From the NCBI GenBank assembly GCA_027487945.1, contig JAIYCQ010000046.1, positions 1-43,362 on the forward strand: a DNA stretch of 43,362 nt, written 5' to 3'. Under the pieces are notes generated by a model that was not told where the DNA came from, ran no database searches, and saw nothing but the letters and a program-made list of their open reading frames with translations. Both the position numbers and the translations under genes were made by a program. This document shows, piece after piece, positions 23,279 to 32,520 of the stretch (position 1 is the first letter of the stretch; each line of letters begins with the position of its first letter). The DNA comes from Caulobacteraceae bacterium. GTDB lineage: Bacteria; Pseudomonadota; Alphaproteobacteria; Caulobacterales; Caulobacteraceae.

Positions 23279-26200
23279 ATGGCGCCGTCTGACGAAACGC
23301 CGGCCGACGCGGTCGAGGCGCCGCTCGCGCTCAAGTCCGAACCGTCGAAGACGCCGCTGATCTGGCAGCGCCTGAAGAACCCCGTCGTCATGGCCGCCGC
23401 GGCGGCGCTGGCCCTCGGCTTCGGGGGCGGCTACGTGGCCGCCACGGTCGCGCCCGGCCTGCTGTCGGGCGGCGGCGACGGCGCCGGCGGCTCGACCGTC
23501 TCGGAGCCCAATATCAAGGCCGCGTCCTGGTCGCTGTTCGGCAAGCCCCGGGCGGCCGGCGCCCCCCGGCGCGGCATTCCCCGGCCCGACGGCTTCGCGG
23601 TGTGGAAGACCCGCCTCGACACAAGCCGGCCCGAGCCGCTGGCCTGTATCGAGATGAGCAAGCCGCTCGATCCGTCAAAGTCGTACGCCGACTTCGTGCT
23701 GATCTCGCCGGACATCGGCGGGACCCCGGCGGTCAGCGTCAATTCGAAGAACAAGGCCGAACTCTGCATCGGCGGCCTCGGCCTGACGGAACGTCGCGTG
23801 ACGCTGCTCAAGGGCCTGCCGGGCGCGGGGAACCAGACCCTGGCCGCCAACGCCGACGTCGACTTCACCTTCGGGGAGAAGCCGCCCTACGTGGGCTTCG
23901 CCGGCGACGGCGTCATCCTGCCCCGCGAGGACAGCGACGGCGTCGGCATCGAGACGGTCAACGTCTCCCGGCTGGCCATCGAGGTCTGGCGCGTCTCCGA
24001 CCGCAACCTGGTCCGCAAGTCGATCAGCGCCCCCGAGGCGACCGGCGAGGGCCAGTGGCCGGGCGACTACGGCGACGACAGTCCCGATGACGAGGGCCGC
24101 GTGGTCTGGAAGGGCGAGGTCGCCGTGCGCGGCGGCCAGGGCGAGCGGGCCACCACCGTCTTCCCGCTGGGCGCGGTGCTCAAGGAGATGGCGCCGGGCG
24201 GCTATGTCATCAAGGCGCGCGACGCCTCGGCCGGGGTCAGGACCGACGACGACGAAGGGGTCCAGCCGGCCCAGGCCCGGCGCTGGATCATGTTCACCGA
24301 CATGGCGCTGATCGGCTACGACGGCGCTGAATCCCTCGACATCGTCGTGCGCTCGCTGAAATCGGCCAAGGTCCAGTCCGGCGTGCGGGTGGCGCTGGTC
24401 GCCAGCAATGGCGAGGACCTGGCCGAGGCGAAGTCCGACGGGGCCGGGCGGGTGCGCTTCCTGCGACCGCTGCTCGAGGGCGAAGGCTCGATGCGGCCGA
24501 AGATGGTCATGGCCTACGGGCCGCAGGGCGATCTGGCCGTGCTCGATCTCGACCGCTCGCCGGTTGACCTGAGCAAGCAGGGCATGGGCGGGCGAAACGC
24601 CGCCGGCGAGGCCGGCGACGAGACCGGCGGCCGCACGGTCGAGAGCGCCATCGACGGCTACCTCTACGCTGATCGCGGCATCTATCGCCCCGGCGAGACG
24701 GTGCACCTGGCCGCCCTGGTCCGGGACCTGCAGTCGAAGGCGGTCAAGGACCGCAAGGGCGCGATCATTGTGCGGCGGCCCTCGGGCGTCGAGTTCCGGC
24801 GCATCGCCTTCGACCGCGCCGCCAACGGGGCGGTGACCGCCGACCTCGCGCTGCCGAAGAGCGCGCCGCGCGGCCGTTGGAAGGCCAGCCTCGAGATCGA
24901 GGGCATCAAGGCCCCGGTCGGCGAGATGTCGTTCTCGGTCGAGGACTTCGCGCCCCAGCGGCTGGCGGTCGACACCGACGGTCGGGAGAAGGACCCCGTC
25001 GCCGCCGGCGAGACCCGGCAGGTGACGGTCAACGCCCGCTTCCTCTATGGCGCGGCCGGCGCCGGGCTGCAGACCCAGGGCGAAGCCCGCATCATGGCGG
25101 ATACCAACCCCTTCCCGGCCTTCAAGGGCTATGAATGGGGCGACCAGCAGACGGCCTTCGACGAGAAGTTCGTCGAGCTGGGCCAGAGCGTCACCGACGG
25201 CGCGGGTCGCGCGGTGCTCAATGTGCCGACCGGCGACATCGGCGACATCGCCGCGCCGCTGAAGGCCACTGTCACCGCCTCGGTGTTCGAGCCGGGCGGC
25301 CGCCCCGTCCGCGAGAGCCTGTTCCTGAAGGTCCGCACCCGCCCTGTCTATCTGGGCGTCAAGGTGGACCAGGGCGACGCCTCGGGCGGCGAGGCCGCGC
25401 CCGTGACGCTGGACATCATCGCCGTCGACGCGCTCGGCCGGCGGATCGCCGCGCCGGGGACGACCTGGACCCTGATCGCCGAGAACTGGGACTATGACTG
25501 GTTCCAGCAGGACGGCCGCTGGCAGTGGCGGCGAACCAGCCGCGATGTCGTGGTCGACAAGAAAACCCTCAACGTCGGGGCAGGCGACCCGGCCCGCATC
25601 GCCCGCCGTCTCGGCTGGGGCGACTACCGGCTGGTGGTCGAGGGGCCTGGCGGCGCAAGGAGCGTCATCCGCTTCGCCGCCGGCTGGGGCGCCCCCGCCA
25701 AGGACGCCGAGGCGCCGGACGTCGTGCGCGTCAGCGCCGGGACAGGAACCCACGCCCAGGGCGACTCCGTCACCCTGACCATCAAGGCCCCCTATGCCGG
25801 CGAGGCCCAGGTGGCGGTGGCGACCGACCGGGTCATCGACTTCAAGACCTTCAGCGTCGGGCCCAGGGGCGGTTCGGTGACCCTGAAGACCGACGCCTCC
25901 TGGGGCGGCGGCGCCTATGTTCTGGTCAGCGTCATCCAGCCGCGTGACCCGGCCGCGACGCCCAAGCCCCGCCGGGCCCTGGGCCTGCTCTACGTTCCGC
26001 TCGACCCCAAGGGCCGCAAGCTGGAGGTCGAGCTCGGCACGCCCGGCAAGCTGAACAGCCGCCAGCAGATCGAGGTCCCGGTGGCCGTAAAGGGCCTGGG
26101 CATCGGCCAGAGGGCGCGGGTCACCGTGGCCGCCGTCGACGAGGGCATCCTGCGCCTGACCAAGTTCGACACGCCTGATCCGGTGAAGTGGTACTTCGGC

Positions 26201-28363
26201 AAGCGGGCCCTGACCCTTGACTACCGTGACGACTACGGCCGCCTGCTCGATCCCAACCTGGGCGCGCCGGCCAACGTCAACTTCGGCTCCGACCAGCTCG
26301 GCGGCGAGGGCCTGACCGTGACCCCGATCAAGTCGGTGGCCCTGTGGTCCGGCGTCGTCGAGACGGGTCTCGACGGCAAGGCGCGGATCAAGCTGCCGGC
26401 GGCCGGGTTCAACGGCGAGCTGCGCATCATGGCCGTGGCCTGGACCGACGAGGCCGTCGGATCGGGCAGCAAGGCGATGACTGTCCGCGAGGCGATCGTC
26501 GCCGATCTCAACCTGCCGCGCTTCCTCGCGCCGGGCGACCGGCCGGTGGCGACGCTGGAGCTGCACAACGTCGAGGGCGCGGCCGGGGCCTATACCGCCG
26601 AGACCACGTCCGGCGGCGGCGTCCAGATGGTGTTCCGCAAGATCTTCCAGCTGGTCCTCGGCCAGCGGATCGCCGAGCGGATCCCCTTCCTGGCGCCCAC
26701 CGTCTCCGGCGTCGGCAAGGTCGGGTTCAAGGTCAGCGGCCCGGGCTTCGCCACGGCCAAGGACTATCCGATCCAGACGCGGCTCGGCTGGAGCCCGATC
26801 ACCCGCACCTACACGGAGCTGCAGCAGCCCGGGACGGCCTATACGCCGCCGGCTGCGCTGCTGGCCGGTCTCGCGGCGGGCGACGTGTCGATGAACGTCA
26901 GCTACTCGCCGTTCCGGGGCTTCGACCCTGGCCCGATCGCCCTGTCGCTGTCGCGCTACCCCTACGGCTGCACCGAGCAGGTGATCAGCGTCGCCTATCC
27001 GCTGCTCTACGCCGGCCAGCTCGCCCCCGACCCGAAGACGCGCACCAGCTCGGCGGCGCTGAACGACGCGGTCGGCCGGCTGCTGGATCGCCAGACCCTC
27101 GATGGAGCCTTCGGCCTGTGGCGGGTCGGCGACGGCGAGGCGGACGCCTGGCTGGGCGCCTATGTCACCGACTTCCTTTGGGAGGCGAAGATGCGCGGCG
27201 CCCCGGTGCCGGAGCAGGCCATGGACCGGGCGCTCGGGGCAATGCGCCAGATCAGCCGTCCGGACGGCTGGGCCAATGTGTCCTACCGCATGGAGTATCC
27301 GGAGTGGTGGGGCCGCAACGCCGAGGACAGCAAGCGGGCGACCCAGCGCATGCGCTCCCGGGCCTCCGCCTACGCCCTCTATGTGCTGGCCAAGGCCGGT
27401 CGGGGCGACCTGGCGCGGCTGCGCTGGTGGCATGACGTGCAGATGAAGAACGACGACTCGCCTCTGGCCCGGGCCCAGGTCGGGGCCGGCCTCGCCCTTA
27501 TGGGCGACCGGTCGCGGGCGCGCTCGGCCTTCCGCAAGGCGGTGTCCAGTCTCGGCTATCGCGAGGAGAGCGACTGGTACCAGAGCCAGCTGCGCGACAC
27601 CGCCGCCATCATCGCCCTGGCCTACGAGGCGGGAGAGCCGGGGGTCGCCCGCGACCTGCAGAAGCGGCTGGAGAATGCGGTCAAGGATCCCGACGCCCTG
27701 AACACCCAGGAGCAGGCCCGTCTGCTGCAGGCAGCCTTCTTCATGCTCAAGGAAGCCGGGGCGATGAAGATCGAGGCCACCGGCGTCACCGCCGCCCCGA
27801 CCGCAGGCCAGACCCGCTGGATCGTCGGTCGCCTGGCGGACGCGAAGTTCATCAACCGCGGCAAGGCCCTGTGGCGGACGGTGACGGTGCGCGGCACGAC
27901 CGTGGCCTCGCCGGGCGCGGAGTCGAACGGCGTGTCGGTCGGCAAGCGGTTCTTCAGCATGACCGGCGGCGGCGTCGACCCGACGGGCCTCCGCCAGGGC
28001 GACCGCGTCATCGTGCTGGTCTCCGGCCGCTCGGCCCAGGGTCGCACCGTGCCGCTGGTCATCGACGACGCCCTGCCGGCCGGCTGGGAGATCGAGACCA
28101 CGCTCAGCCCCGAGGATGCGAAGGATGGCCCGTTCAGGTTCCTCGGCGAGCTGACCGGCGTGGATGTGCAGGAGGCGCGTGACGACCGCTACATCGCCGC
28201 CGTCGACCTGGGGGGCAACCGTCCGTTCGCGGTGGCCTATGTGGCGCGGGCGGTGACGCCGGGCGACTTCTTCCTGCCGGCGCCGGAGGTGCGGGACATG
28301 TACCGGCCCAGCGTCAACGGACGTGGCGGATCGGGGCGGACGGTCATCGCGGCGGGGAGCTAA
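23279..28363 (+). CDS. yfhM: bacterial alpha-2-macroglobulin, thioester type
   Basis: The 1,694-residue envelope protein is a protease trap that covalently binds attacking proteases. Residues about 38-58 (NPVVMAAAAALALGFGGGY) form an N-terminal membrane anchor. Beta-sandwich macroglobulin domains follow, with DGYLYADRGIYRPGETVHLAALVRD around residues 458-482, which is typical of the family. The thioester motif is YGCTEQ with Cys1231 and Gln1234, followed by the helical thioester domain (LDRQTLDGAFGLWRVG and later). A receptor-binding-like domain ends the protein (DDALPAGWEIE). GGGGAGA precedes the ATG. The pbpC gene starts nine bases downstream, the classic pairing in which PBP1C repairs peptidoglycan after a breach. 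A long antisense open frame across it is an artefact of codon bias. Confidence 0.95.
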   Translation: MAPSDETPADAVEAPLALKSEPSKTPLIWQRLKNPVVMAAAAALALGFGGGYVAATVAPGLLSGGGDGAGGSTVSEPNIKAASWSLFGKPRAAGAPRRGIPRPDGFAVWKTRLDTSRPEPLACIEMSKPLDPSKSYADFVLISPDIGGTPAVSVNSKNKAELCIGGLGLTERRVTLLKGLPGAGNQTLAANADVDFTFGEKPPYVGFAGDGVILPREDSDGVGIETVNVSRLAIEVWRVSDRNLVRKSISAPEATGEGQWPGDYGDDSPDDEGRVVWKGEVAVRGGQGERATTVFPLGAVLKEMAPGGYVIKARDASAGVRTDDDEGVQPAQARRWIMFTDMALIGYDGAESLDIVVRSLKSAKVQSGVRVALVASNGEDLAEAKSDGAGRVRFLRPLLEGEGSMRPKMVMAYGPQGDLAVLDLDRSPVDLSKQGMGGRNAAGEAGDETGGRTVESAIDGYLYADRGIYRPGETVHLAALVRDLQSKAVKDRKGAIIVRRPSGVEFRRIAFDRAANGAVTADLALPKSAPRGRWKASLEIEGIKAPVGEMSFSVEDFAPQRLAVDTDGREKDPVAAGETRQVTVNARFLYGAAGAGLQTQGEARIMADTNPFPAFKGYEWGDQQTAFDEKFVELGQSVTDGAGRAVLNVPTGDIGDIAAPLKATVTASVFEPGGRPVRESLFLKVRTRPVYLGVKVDQGDASGGEAAPVTLDIIAVDALGRRIAAPGTTWTLIAENWDYDWFQQDGRWQWRRTSRDVVVDKKTLNVGAGDPARIARRLGWGDYRLVVEGPGGARSVIRFAAGWGAPAKDAEAPDVVRVSAGTGTHAQGDSVTLTIKAPYAGEAQVAVATDRVIDFKTFSVGPRGGSVTLKTDASWGGGAYVLVSVIQPRDPAATPKPRRALGLLYVPLDPKGRKLEVELGTPGKLNSRQQIEVPVAVKGLGIGQRARVTVAAVDEGILRLTKFDTPDPVKWYFGKRALTLDYRDDYGRLLDPNLGAPANVNFGSDQLGGEGLTVTPIKSVALWSGVVETGLDGKARIKLPAAGFNGELRIMAVAWTDEAVGSGSKAMTVREAIVADLNLPRFLAPGDRPVATLELHNVEGAAGAYTAETTSGGGVQMVFRKIFQLVLGQRIAERIPFLAPTVSGVGKVGFKVSGPGFATAKDYPIQTRLGWSPITRTYTELQQPGTAYTPPAALLAGLAAGDVSMNVSYSPFRGFDPGPIALSLSRYPYGCTEQVISVAYPLLYAGQLAPDPKTRTSSAALNDAVGRLLDRQTLDGAFGLWRVGDGEADAWLGAYVTDFLWEAKMRGAPVPEQAMDRALGAMRQISRPDGWANVSYRMEYPEWWGRNAEDSKRATQRMRSRASAYALYVLAKAGRGDLARLRWWHDVQMKNDDSPLARAQVGAGLALMGDRSRARSAFRKAVSSLGYREESDWYQSQLRDTAAIIALAYEAGEPGVARDLQKRLENAVKDPDALNTQEQARLLQAAFFMLKEAGAMKIEATGVTAAPTAGQTRWIVGRLADAKFINRGKALWRTVTVRGTTVASPGAESNGVSVGKRFFSMTGGGVDPTGLRQGDRVIVLVSGRSAQGRTVPLVIDDALPAGWEIETTLSPEDAKDGPFRFLGELTGVDVQEARDDRYIAAVDLGGNRPFAVAYVARAVTPGDFFLPAPEVRDMYRPSVNGRGGSGRTVIAAGS

Positions 28364-28372
28364 CCTCACCGC

Positions 28373-30403
28373 GTGCGCCGCTTCGTCCTGGGTCTGATCG
28401 CGTTCCTGGCGCTGCAGGTCGCCGTCCTGGCGGTCGACGCCCTGCTGCCGCCCGATCTGTCACGCGGGGAGCGATCCTCCCCCGTCACGCTGGACCGGCG
28501 CGGCCAGTGGCTGCGCGCCCTGCCGGTCGAGGACGGCCGCTGGCGCATCCGCGCCGACCTGAAGCGGACGGACCCGACCTTCGTCCGACGGCTGATCGCC
28601 ATCGAGGACCAGCGCTTCTTCCGGCACGGCGGCGTCGATCCCCGGGCCGTTCTGCGGGCGAGCGGCACGGCGGTGGCGCGGGGCCGGATCATCTCCGGCG
28701 CCTCCACACTGACCATGCAGACCGCCCGGCTGCTGGAACCCCGATCCCGCAACCTCGGTTCGAAGCTGATCGAGATGATCCGGGCCGTGCAGATCGAGGC
28801 CCGTCTGAGCAAGCGGGAGGTGCTATCCCTCTACCTGACCCTGGCGCCCTATGGTGGCAACCTGGAGGGGGTGCGCGCCGCCAGTCTGAGCTGGTTCGGT
28901 CACGAGCCGGAAAGCCTGACGCTCGGCGAGCAGGCCCTGCTCATCGCCCTGCCGCAGGCGCCGGAAGCCCGCAGGCCCGACCGGCGACCGGCGGCGGCGC
29001 GGGCGGCCCGGGACCTGGTCCTCGACCGCATGGCGTCCGCAGGCCTCACCAGCCGGGCCGAGGCCGAGGAGGCCAAGACCGAGCCCATGCCCGCGCGGGG
29101 GCGGTTCCCGGCCCTGGCCTGGCACGTCGCCGGGGAGCTGGCGCGCAAGGCCCCGGCCGCGCAGGCGACGGTGGTCTCGACGATCGACGCCGGTCTGCAG
29201 GCCCGGCTCGAGCCGATCGCGGCCGCCTATGCCCGCAGCCAGGGCCTCGACGCCACGGCGGCCATCCTGGTGGTCGAGATCGAGGGCCGCGCGGTGCGCG
29301 CCGCGGTCGGCTCCGGGGGGCTGGACCGGCCGGGCGGCTGGATCGACATGACCACAGCCCTGCGCTCGCCCGGCTCGGCGCTCAAGCCGTTCGTCTACGC
29401 CTTCGCCTTCGATGACGGCGTGGCGGCGCCCGACACCGAGATCCAGGACGTCGCCACCCGGTTCGCCGATTACCAGCCCGAGAACTTCGACCGCACCTTC
29501 CGGGGCAAGGTCACCGCCCGCGAGGCGCTGTCCCACTCCCTGAACGTGCCGGCCGTGGCGATGATGGAGAAGATCGGCCCGGCCAACTTCCTCGCCCGGC
29601 TGCAGGCCGTGGACGTCAGGCTGGAGCGGGCCCGGGCGGAGACCCGGGCGCCGGGCCTTGCCCTGGCGCTGGGCGGCGAGGGGATCAGCCTGCGCGATCT
29701 CGCCGTCCTCTACGCCGCCCTCGGCGACGAGGGGCTGGCCAAGCCCCTGGCCTGGACGGAGGCCGAGGCGGGGCGGCGGGCCCGGTCGCGGGGAACGCGG
29801 CTGGTGCGGCCGGAAGCGGCGCGGCAGGTGCTGGACATCCTGCGCGAGGCGCCGGCGCCCAAGGGGCGCATGCCGACGGCCCTGACACGGGGCGGCCCCG
29901 GCATGGCCTACAAGACGGGCACTTCCTACGGCTTTCGCGACGCCGTCGCGGCCGGGGTGGTCGGCGGCTATGTGGTCATCGTCTGGACCGGGCGGGCCGA
30001 TGGCGGCGCGCGGGGCGGGCTGACCGGACGCGAGGCCGCGCTGCCGATGCTGTTCGACGCCGCCGACGTGCTGGCCGCTCCAGCGGCCTCCGCCCCGGCC
30101 ATCGCGCCGCGGGCCGCGCCGGGCGCCCTCGCCACGCTGGAGCCGGTGACGCAGGGCCCCGGCGTGATCTTCCCCCCTGACGGCGCGACGGTCCAGGTCG
30201 AGGCCCTGGGCCCCCGGTCGCGGGGCCTCGTGCTCGCCGCCTCCGGCGATGGCCTGCGCTGGTACGTCGACGGCGCGCCGGTTGCGACCGATCCGGTCAG
30301 TGGACGGACGATATGGCGTCCTGATGCGCCCGGCTTCTACGAGGTCACCGTCATCGACAGCCAGGACCGCTCCGCCCGCGCGCGCGTCCGCATCCGCGAC
30401 TGA
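28373..30403 (+). CDS. pbpC: penicillin-binding protein 1C
   Basis: The 676-residue bifunctional peptidoglycan synthase has a signal-anchor at residues 4-24. The GT51 glycosyltransferase domain carries IAIEDQRFFRHGG with catalytic E78, and SGASTLTMQTARLL. The transpeptidase domain carries SxxK at S335-K338 (SPGSALKPF), SxN at 389-391 (SLN) and KTG at 514-516 (KTGTS). A C-terminal BiPBP_C beta domain covers about residues 590-676. All catalytic motifs are present. The start is a GTG nine bases after the macroglobulin stop, and the two are surely co-transcribed. Its stop lies inside a 16-base palindrome shared with the convergent carbonic anhydrase gene. Confidence 0.96.
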   Translation: MRRFVLGLIAFLALQVAVLAVDALLPPDLSRGERSSPVTLDRRGQWLRALPVEDGRWRIRADLKRTDPTFVRRLIAIEDQRFFRHGGVDPRAVLRASGTAVARGRIISGASTLTMQTARLLEPRSRNLGSKLIEMIRAVQIEARLSKREVLSLYLTLAPYGGNLEGVRAASLSWFGHEPESLTLGEQALLIALPQAPEARRPDRRPAAARAARDLVLDRMASAGLTSRAEAEEAKTEPMPARGRFPALAWHVAGELARKAPAAQATVVSTIDAGLQARLEPIAAAYARSQGLDATAAILVVEIEGRAVRAAVGSGGLDRPGGWIDMTTALRSPGSALKPFVYAFAFDDGVAAPDTEIQDVATRFADYQPENFDRTFRGKVTAREALSHSLNVPAVAMMEKIGPANFLARLQAVDVRLERARAETRAPGLALALGGEGISLRDLAVLYAALGDEGLAKPLAWTEAEAGRRARSRGTRLVRPEAARQVLDILREAPAPKGRMPTALTRGGPGMAYKTGTSYGFRDAVAAGVVGGYVVIVWTGRADGGARGGLTGREAALPMLFDAADVLAAPAASAPAIAPRAAPGALATLEPVTQGPGVIFPPDGATVQVEALGPRSRGLVLAASGDGLRWYVDGAPVATDPVSGRTIWRPDAPGFYEVTVIDSQDRSARARVRIRD

Positions 30404-30416
30404 TCCGCGCGGATCA
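30401..30416. repeat. perfect 16-bp palindrome at pbpC/can convergent ends
   Basis: TGATCCGCGCGGATCA is a perfect palindrome that begins with the pbpC stop codon and ends two bases short of the can stop codon. Neither strand has a T tract after it. It may form a small hairpin at the 3' end of both transcripts or be a binding site. Confidence 0.5.
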
Positions 30417-30417
30417 C

Positions 30418-31044
30418 TCAGCCCCTGGCGAGGCCGGCGAGATCTTCGTACTCGGCGGGATTGCTGACCGTGACGTTGAGGTCGTTCACCAGGCCGTTCG
30501 ACAGCCGGTAGACCCAGCCGTGGACGGACAGGCTCTGCCCGCGCGCCCAGGCGTCCTGGACGAAGACGTCTGAGGCGACGTTCTGCACCTGACGGATGAC
30601 GTTCAGCTCGCAGAGCCGATCCCAGCGCTCGTGATCGTCGAGCGCCTCCAGCGCGTCGCGATTGGCCGCATAGACCTCGCGGATCGGGTGGAGCCAGTGG
30701 TCCACCAGCCCCCGGCGCTGGCCGTCAACCGCGGCGCGGACGCCGCCGCAGCCGTAGTGGCCGACCACCATCACGTGCTTGACCTTGATCACATCGACCG
30801 CGAACTGCAGCACGCTGAGATAGTTGGCGTCCTGTGGCGGGGCCAGGTTGGCGACATTGCGGTGGACGAACAGTTCGCCCGGGTCGAGACCGACGATCTC
30901 GTTGGCCGGCACCCGGCTGTCGGCGCAGCCGATCCAGAGATACTCCGGGCTCTGCTGGTTTTCGAGCCGCTTGAAGAACGCCGGGTCGACTTCCGTCTTC
31001 TTCGCCGACCAGGCGCGGTTGTTGGCTTTCAGATCTTCAAGCAT
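30418..31044 (-). CDS. can: beta-carbonic anhydrase
   Basis: The 208-residue cytoplasmic enzyme hydrates CO2 to bicarbonate. The zinc ligands are in IGCADSRVPANEI (Cys, and the Asp-Arg pair) and in VVGHYGCGGVRAAV (His and Cys). ELFVHRNVANL is also conserved. The usual length is about 210-220. I chose the ATG at 31044 because AGG lies six bases upstream and relatives start MLxDL; an ATG at 31050 is directly against that site. The gene begins eight bases after the maiA stop on the same strand, so it is probably the last gene of that operon. Confidence 0.95.
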   Translation of the reverse strand: MLEDLKANNRAWSAKKTEVDPAFFKRLENQQSPEYLWIGCADSRVPANEIVGLDPGELFVHRNVANLAPPQDANYLSVLQFAVDVIKVKHVMVVGHYGCGGVRAAVDGQRRGLVDHWLHPIREVYAANRDALEALDDHERWDRLCELNVIRQVQNVASDVFVQDAWARGQSLSVHGWVYRLSNGLVNDLNVTVSNPAEYEDLAGLARG

Positions 31045-31051
31045 CGGCATC

Positions 31052-31693
31052 CTACAAAATCGCGTCAGGCTGGAGGTTTGGATGAGCGGCGGCGATCGCC
31101 GGGTGCCCGGCGGCCTTCGCGGCGGCGGCGGCGATGGCCGGGAAGGGCGACAGGTCGACCGCGAACCGGGCGGCGTTGTAGACCTGCGGTACGAGACAGG
31201 CGTCGGCCAGGGTCGGGCTGTCGCCGAACGCATAGCCGCGGCCGTAACGGGCGATCATCGGCTCAAGGGCGGCAAAGCCGTCGCTGATCCAGCGCTGCGC
31301 CCAGGCGTTGCGGCCCGGCTCGTCGACTCCCAGCCCCGCGAGCGTCTTCAGGATGCGCAGGTTGTTCACCGGATGGATGTCGCAGGCGACGATACAGGCC
31401 ATGGCCCGCACCACCTGCCGGTCCAGGGCGTCGCCGGGCAGCAGCGACGGCTGCGGATGGGCCTCGTCCAGCCACTCGAGGATCGACAGGGACTGGGTCA
31501 GCACCCGGCCGTCCTCCAGCACCAGCGAGGGCACCAGATCCTGGGCGTTGACCGCGTGATAGGCCGCGCCCTTCTGCTGGCCGGCGACCAGATCGACCGG
31601 AACGACCTCATAGGCCAGGCCCTTGAGGTTAAGGCCGATACGGACGCGGTAGGGGGCTGAGGCGCGCCAGGCGCTGTGCAGCTTGAGGGTCAT
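31052..31693 (-). CDS. maiA: maleylacetoacetate/maleylpyruvate isomerase (zeta-class GST)
   Basis: The 213-residue protein has an N-terminal thioredoxin-fold GST domain (LHSAWRASAPYRVRIGLNLKG, where the active-site Ser/Cys stretch reads WRASAPYRVR). NAQDLVPSLVLEDG and LTQSLSILEWLDE form the glutathione site. The C-terminal helical domain carries ACDIHPVNNLRILKTL and ADACLVPQVYNAARF, typical of zeta-class isomerases. It isomerises maleylacetoacetate (tyrosine breakdown) or maleylpyruvate (gentisate breakdown). Its ATG overlaps the stop of the FAH-family gene by one base (TGATG). The short FAH partner slightly favours the maleylpyruvate role, but no ring-cleavage enzyme is here. Confidence 0.9.
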   Translation of the reverse strand: MTLKLHSAWRASAPYRVRIGLNLKGLAYEVVPVDLVAGQQKGAAYHAVNAQDLVPSLVLEDGRVLTQSLSILEWLDEAHPQPSLLPGDALDRQVVRAMACIVACDIHPVNNLRILKTLAGLGVDEPGRNAWAQRWISDGFAALEPMIARYGRGYAFGDSPTLADACLVPQVYNAARFAVDLSPFPAIAAAAAKAAGHPAIAAAHPNLQPDAIL

Positions 31694-32340
31694 CAGACCA
31701 CCTTGAAGGCGATGGATCCCACACCCTCGACCTCGCCCGTCACCGCGTCGCCCCGTTGCAGGGCCGCGACGCCCTCGGGCGTGCCGGTGTAGATCAGGTC
31801 GCCGGGCTCAAGGGTCCAGAGCTTGCCGGCCTCGACCAGGATTTCCTCGACCGACCAGATCATGTCGGCGACCTGCGCCTGCTGCCGTACATCGCCGTTG
31901 ACCGACAGGGTGATGGCGCCCTGCGGGATGGTCCCGTCGAACGGGCGGATGGCGCTGATCGGCGCGCTGGCGTCGAAGCCCTTGGCTGCGTCCCAGGGCT
32001 GGCCCTTGGCCTTGAACCCGTTCTGCAGGTCGCGGCGGGTCAGGTCGACCCCGACGGCGAAGCCGAAGATGGCGCCCGCCTCGCCGATCGCCACCACCAG
32101 CTCGATCTCGTGGTGCAGGTCGGCGGTTGCGGTCGGATAGGGCGCGTCGGTCCCGGGCGGGACGATGGCGTCGGCCGGCTTCGAGAAGAAGAAGGGCGGA
32201 TCACGGTCGTCGCCGCCCATCTCCCGCCGGTGGGCCGCATAGTTGCGGCCGACACAGAGGATGCGGCGCACGGGAAAGGGCCGGTCGGACCCCTCGACGG
32301 GAACGACCGGTTGCGGACGGATCGGAACGGCGTAGGTCAT
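31693..32340 (-). CDS. FAH-family hydrolase, fumarylpyruvate hydrolase-like
   Basis: The protein has about 215 residues of the short fumarylacetoacetate-hydrolase fold. FPVRRILCVGRNYAAHRREMG starts the domain, PPFFFSKPADAIVPPG follows, HHEIELVVAIG holds the metal-binding Glu pair, and GVDLTRRDLQ holds the metal Asp. GDLIYTGTPEGVAALQRGD is near the end. Short members hydrolyse fumarylpyruvate or related acylpyruvates. The ATG at 32340 (MTYAVPIRP) has AGGAAG about seven bases upstream and is preferred to an in-frame start at 32403 whose extra residues look unconserved. It is the first gene of a three-gene operon with maiA and can. Confidence 0.88.
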   Translation of the reverse strand: MTYAVPIRPQPVVPVEGSDRPFPVRRILCVGRNYAAHRREMGGDDRDPPFFFSKPADAIVPPGTDAPYPTATADLHHEIELVVAIGEAGAIFGFAVGVDLTRRDLQNGFKAKGQPWDAAKGFDASAPISAIRPFDGTIPQGAITLSVNGDVRQQAQVADMIWSVEEILVEAGKLWTLEPGDLIYTGTPEGVAALQRGDAVTGEVEGVGSIAFKVV

Positions 32341-32520
32341 GGGGCGCTTCCTAGAGCTTTTGCCAGGCATTGGGAACGGTCGCCGGTTTCTCCCATCCGG
32401 CAACGCTTCCCGGCTTTAACCGCTCATCAATGCGTCCGATGCTCTTCTCGGTCCCCGACGCCCACGGGCGCCGGCCCTATCGCGGAGTCCGGCTTGACCG
32501 GACGGGCGAGGGGGTCGGGC

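Noticed and set aside
23675..28369. Very long antisense open frame (over 1,500 codons) across the macroglobulin gene
   Set aside because: Its translation is rich in D, G, R, H and A without domains, as expected for the antisense of GC-biased codons, while the plus strand shows a full thioester macroglobulin.
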